In this document: one piece after another, positions 4,596 to 6,469 of the stretch | Position numbering within the stretch: position 1 is the first letter of the stretch | Layout of the letters: every line of letters begins with the position of its first letter | The notes under the pieces: generated by a model | Databases searched by the model: none | Told to the model about the DNA's origin: nothing | What the model saw: the letters and a program-made list of their open reading frames with translations, nothing else | Program-made: the position numbers and the translations under genes | Source of the DNA: Akkermansiaceae bacterium UBA4145 | GTDB lineage: Bacteria; Verrucomicrobiota; Verrucomicrobiia; Verrucomicrobiales; Akkermansiaceae | Assembly: GCA_002380675.1 (NCBI GenBank) | Contig: DFWB01000117.1 | Location: 1 to 6,469 of the forward strand | Direction: 5' to 3' | DNA length: 6,469 nucleotides

Positions 4596-6469
4596 ATGGG
4601 TGGGGGAACGATAGTGGCAGGGTTGAACGAGGCGCAGGCCGAGGCGGTGCAAAGCACTGAGGGACCGGTTCTTATCCTTGCTGGCGCGGGAACGGGGAAG
4701 ACCAGAACCGTGATCTTTCGCATTGCGAATCTTCTGGAGAGGGGTGTGGACCCCCGGAACATTCTTGCGGTGACCTTCACCAACAAGGCCGCCTGCGAGA
4801 TGCGGGAGCGGGTAGGAGAGATGGTCCGGCGAAAAGCAGCGGAGGAAATGACGGTGTGCACTTTCCACTCCCTCTGCGTGCGGATCCTGCGAGTGCATGC
4901 CGGGTTATTGGGCTACAACACCAACTTTAGTATTGCTGCAGGAGGCGACCGGGACGGCTTGGTCAAGCAGCTCATCGTCCAGCACGGGGGGGCGAAGGAG
5001 AAGATCAAGCCGTGGGACATCACTGCGGCAGTCTCTCGCCAGAAAAACGCCGGGATGTCACTTGGGGAGATTCCTGATGATCTGGTGAGAACGGTAGCGA
5101 TGAGTTATCAGCGGGAGCTGAGGGCTCGCAACGCGCTCGACTTTGATGATTTGCTCGTGTTGGCGGAGCAAGTGCTCCGGGAGCAGAGGGAGGCCCGTGA
5201 ATACTGGAGGGAGCGCTACCGCTATGTCACCGTGGATGAGTTTCAGGATACCAACGGTCTGCAGATGGACCTGCTGATGCAGCTGGTCGGGCCACCCCAC
5301 AATATCTGCGTGGTGGGAGACGATGATCAGAGTATCTATGGGTGGAGAGGGGCACAGGTGAGCAATATCCTGCAGTTTGGACACTTTTTCCCCGATCCCA
5401 AGGTTGTCCGACTCGAGAATAACTACCGGAGCACGGAGGCCATCCTGAGTGTGGCCAACGAACTCATCAGTAATAGCCCTGCGCGGCATGAAAAGACCCT
5501 GCGAGCGACCATAAAGGGAGGGGACAAGGTCACCCTGATGGCCTTGCCCGGAGATGAGGAGGAGGCTCTCTGGATGGCAAAAGAAATCAGGCGTGCCAGG
5601 GAGAAAGACAATGGGTGTTGGGAAGATTTCGCGGTTCTCTTCCGGACCAATACCCACATCCGGAAAGTCGAACAGGTCTTCCGGCAGGAGGAGATTCCTT
5701 ACCGACTGGTTGGAGCCCAGAGTTTTTATGATCGCAGGGAAGTTCGAGATGTTCTCGCCTATCTTCAGGTTCTGGCCAACCCCCTGGCGGACGTCTGTCT
5801 CCTGCGGATCCTGAATACTCCTCCCCGGGGAATCGGATCCAACACCGCCATGCTGTTGCTTGAACACTGCCGGGAGCATGGAATGAGAGGCTGGGACGCG
5901 ATGAAAGATTTCTCCTTCACCAGTCAGCTCTCTGCGAAGGGAAGTGGGTCAATCCGGAATTTCGTTGAGCTAATTGAGTTGTACTCGCCACGGATCGCAG
6001 CCGGCAGGGCAGGAGAGGCTCTCAGCGAGTTCCTGAAGGAGATTGATTACACCGCATGGCTGATGCGGTCGTGCCGAACGGACGAGGAGCGAGAGCAAAG
6101 AGGAGAGGCCGTGGCGGAGGTGGTTGCTGCGTTGACGGATGCTCTCCGGAAGGGGAGAACGATCCAGCAGTTCCTTGATGATGCGGCCCTTGATGCCGAG
6201 CCGGAGGAGGAAGAACTCGAGAAAAAATCCGGGGTGACCCTGATTACCCTCCATGCCTCCAAAGGGCTTGAGTTTCCGGTAGTCTTTTTAGTGGGTTTGG
6301 AAGAGGGAGTGCTGCCCCACTGGCGAAGTAAGGAGGAGGGAACTCAGGATGAGGAGCGTCGCTTACTTTATGTAGGAATCACGAGAGCGCGGCAGCATCT
6401 CTACCTGAGCTACTGTTCCTTGAGGATCAAGTATGGCGAGCAGGTGAGGTGCGACCCTAGTTCCTTTCT
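4596..6469 (+). CDS. Rep/UvrD/PcrA-type ATP-dependent 3'-5' DNA helicase, 3' end cut by the window
   Basis: 624 codons are present without a stop; relatives have about 670-740. All superfamily 1A helicase motifs are intact: Q motif L-N-E-A-Q (10-14), Walker A A-G-A-G-T-G-K-T (29-36), motif Ia T-F-T-N-K-A-A (60-66), T-F-H-S-L, Walker B V-D-E-F-Q-D-T (213-219), motif III G-D-D-D-Q-S-I-Y-G-W-R-G (241-252), motif IV N-N-Y-R-S, motif V T-L-H-A-S-K-G-L-E-F (551-560) and motif VI E-E-R-R-L-L-Y-V-G-I-T-R-A-R (586-599). The H-A-S-K-G-L-E-F-P, G-L-E-E-G-V-L-P-H and K-Y-G-E-Q-V-R blocks resemble E. coli Rep more than UvrD. Expected roles are ATP-driven unwinding in repair, replication restart or clearing proteins from DNA. 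Judging by Rep, the missing part is a short tail after the P-S-S-F block. The start is uncertain: ATG 4596 has no ribosome-binding site, while GTG 4614 has GGGGGA at 4602-4607 six bases upstream and would give a Rep-like short N-terminus. Confidence 0.93.
   Translation, partial: MGGGTIVAGLNEAQAEAVQSTEGPVLILAGAGTGKTRTVIFRIANLLERGVDPRNILAVTFTNKAACEMRERVGEMVRRKAAEEMTVCTFHSLCVRILRVHAGLLGYNTNFSIAAGGDRDGLVKQLIVQHGGAKEKIKPWDITAAVSRQKNAGMSLGEIPDDLVRTVAMSYQRELRARNALDFDDLLVLAEQVLREQREAREYWRERYRYVTVDEFQDTNGLQMDLLMQLVGPPHNICVVGDDDQSIYGWRGAQVSNILQFGHFFPDPKVVRLENNYRSTEAILSVANELISNSPARHEKTLRATIKGGDKVTLMALPGDEEEALWMAKEIRRAREKDNGCWEDFAVLFRTNTHIRKVEQVFRQEEIPYRLVGAQSFYDRREVRDVLAYLQVLANPLADVCLLRILNTPPRGIGSNTAMLLLEHCREHGMRGWDAMKDFSFTSQLSAKGSGSIRNFVELIELYSPRIAAGRAGEALSEFLKEIDYTAWLMRSCRTDEEREQRGEAVAEVVAALTDALRKGRTIQQFLDDAALDAEPEEEELEKKSGVTLITLHASKGLEFPVVFLVGLEEGVLPHWRSKEEGTQDEERRLLYVGITRARQHLYLSYCSLRIKYGEQVRCDPSSF

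Noticed and set aside
4416..4898. In-frame extension of the minus-strand Bax-inhibitor gene to an ATG ending at 4898 (401 residues in total)
   Set aside because: The extra 161 residues are basic, of low hydrophobicity and unlike any BI-1 N-terminus. They run antisense through the conserved Walker A region of the helicase, and the promoter at 4449-4477 lies inside the extension.
5058..5879. Minus-strand open frame of 273 codons opposite the helicase
   Set aside because: It lies wholly within a gene with all helicase motifs intact. Long antisense frames are common in GC-rich coding DNA, and the translation shows no recognisable domain.

Overview
The window looks like chromosomal DNA from a Gram-negative bacterium. 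It has an outer-membrane beta-barrel protein ending in Phe, a periplasmic flavin system and moderately high GC. Residue patterns in the porin, the Bax-inhibitor-like protein and the small four-helix membrane protein remind me of marine Verrucomicrobiota/Opitutae-type genomes. That placement is an impression and no sequence search supports it. No rRNA, tRNA, CRISPR array, insertion sequence or phage gene was seen.

Layout: (1) 1-711 (+) is the 3' part of a porin-like outer-membrane protein. (2) 712-901 is not empty: 722-844 reads as a decayed signal peptide plus TTVY and DFIR blocks that match the start of the next gene, so it is probably the remnant of a second copy. It also holds two inverted repeats and a weak promoter. 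(3) 902-3129 (+) is a tight three-gene unit: a secreted FMN-binding-domain protein, a two-helix PepSY-type membrane protein, and an ApbE-family FAD:protein FMN transferase. (4) 3195-3569 (+) is a small membrane protein of unknown function, preceded by a perfect hairpin. (5) 3570-3692 lies between converging genes and carries two terminator-like hairpins, both oriented for the minus strand. (6) 3693-4415 (-) is a seven-helix Bax inhibitor-1 family protein with its own promoter. (7) 4596-6469 (+) is a Rep/UvrD/PcrA-type superfamily 1A DNA helicase, cut off by the window end.

The genes at 902-3129 make a coherent module. ApbE moves FMN from FAD onto a threonine of the small secreted protein. The PepSY-type protein, with histidines near both membrane faces, would connect that flavoprotein to the membrane. 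The likely role is electron transfer to or from the periplasm, but the electron donor and final acceptor cannot be read from this window. The combination of families is known. What deserves a second look is the altered flavin-attachment motif (N-N-I-A-G-A-T instead of D-x-x-S/T-G-A-T) and the apparent remnant of a second FMN-binding gene just upstream. The helicase and the Bax-inhibitor gene look like ordinary housekeeping neighbours, unrelated to the module.
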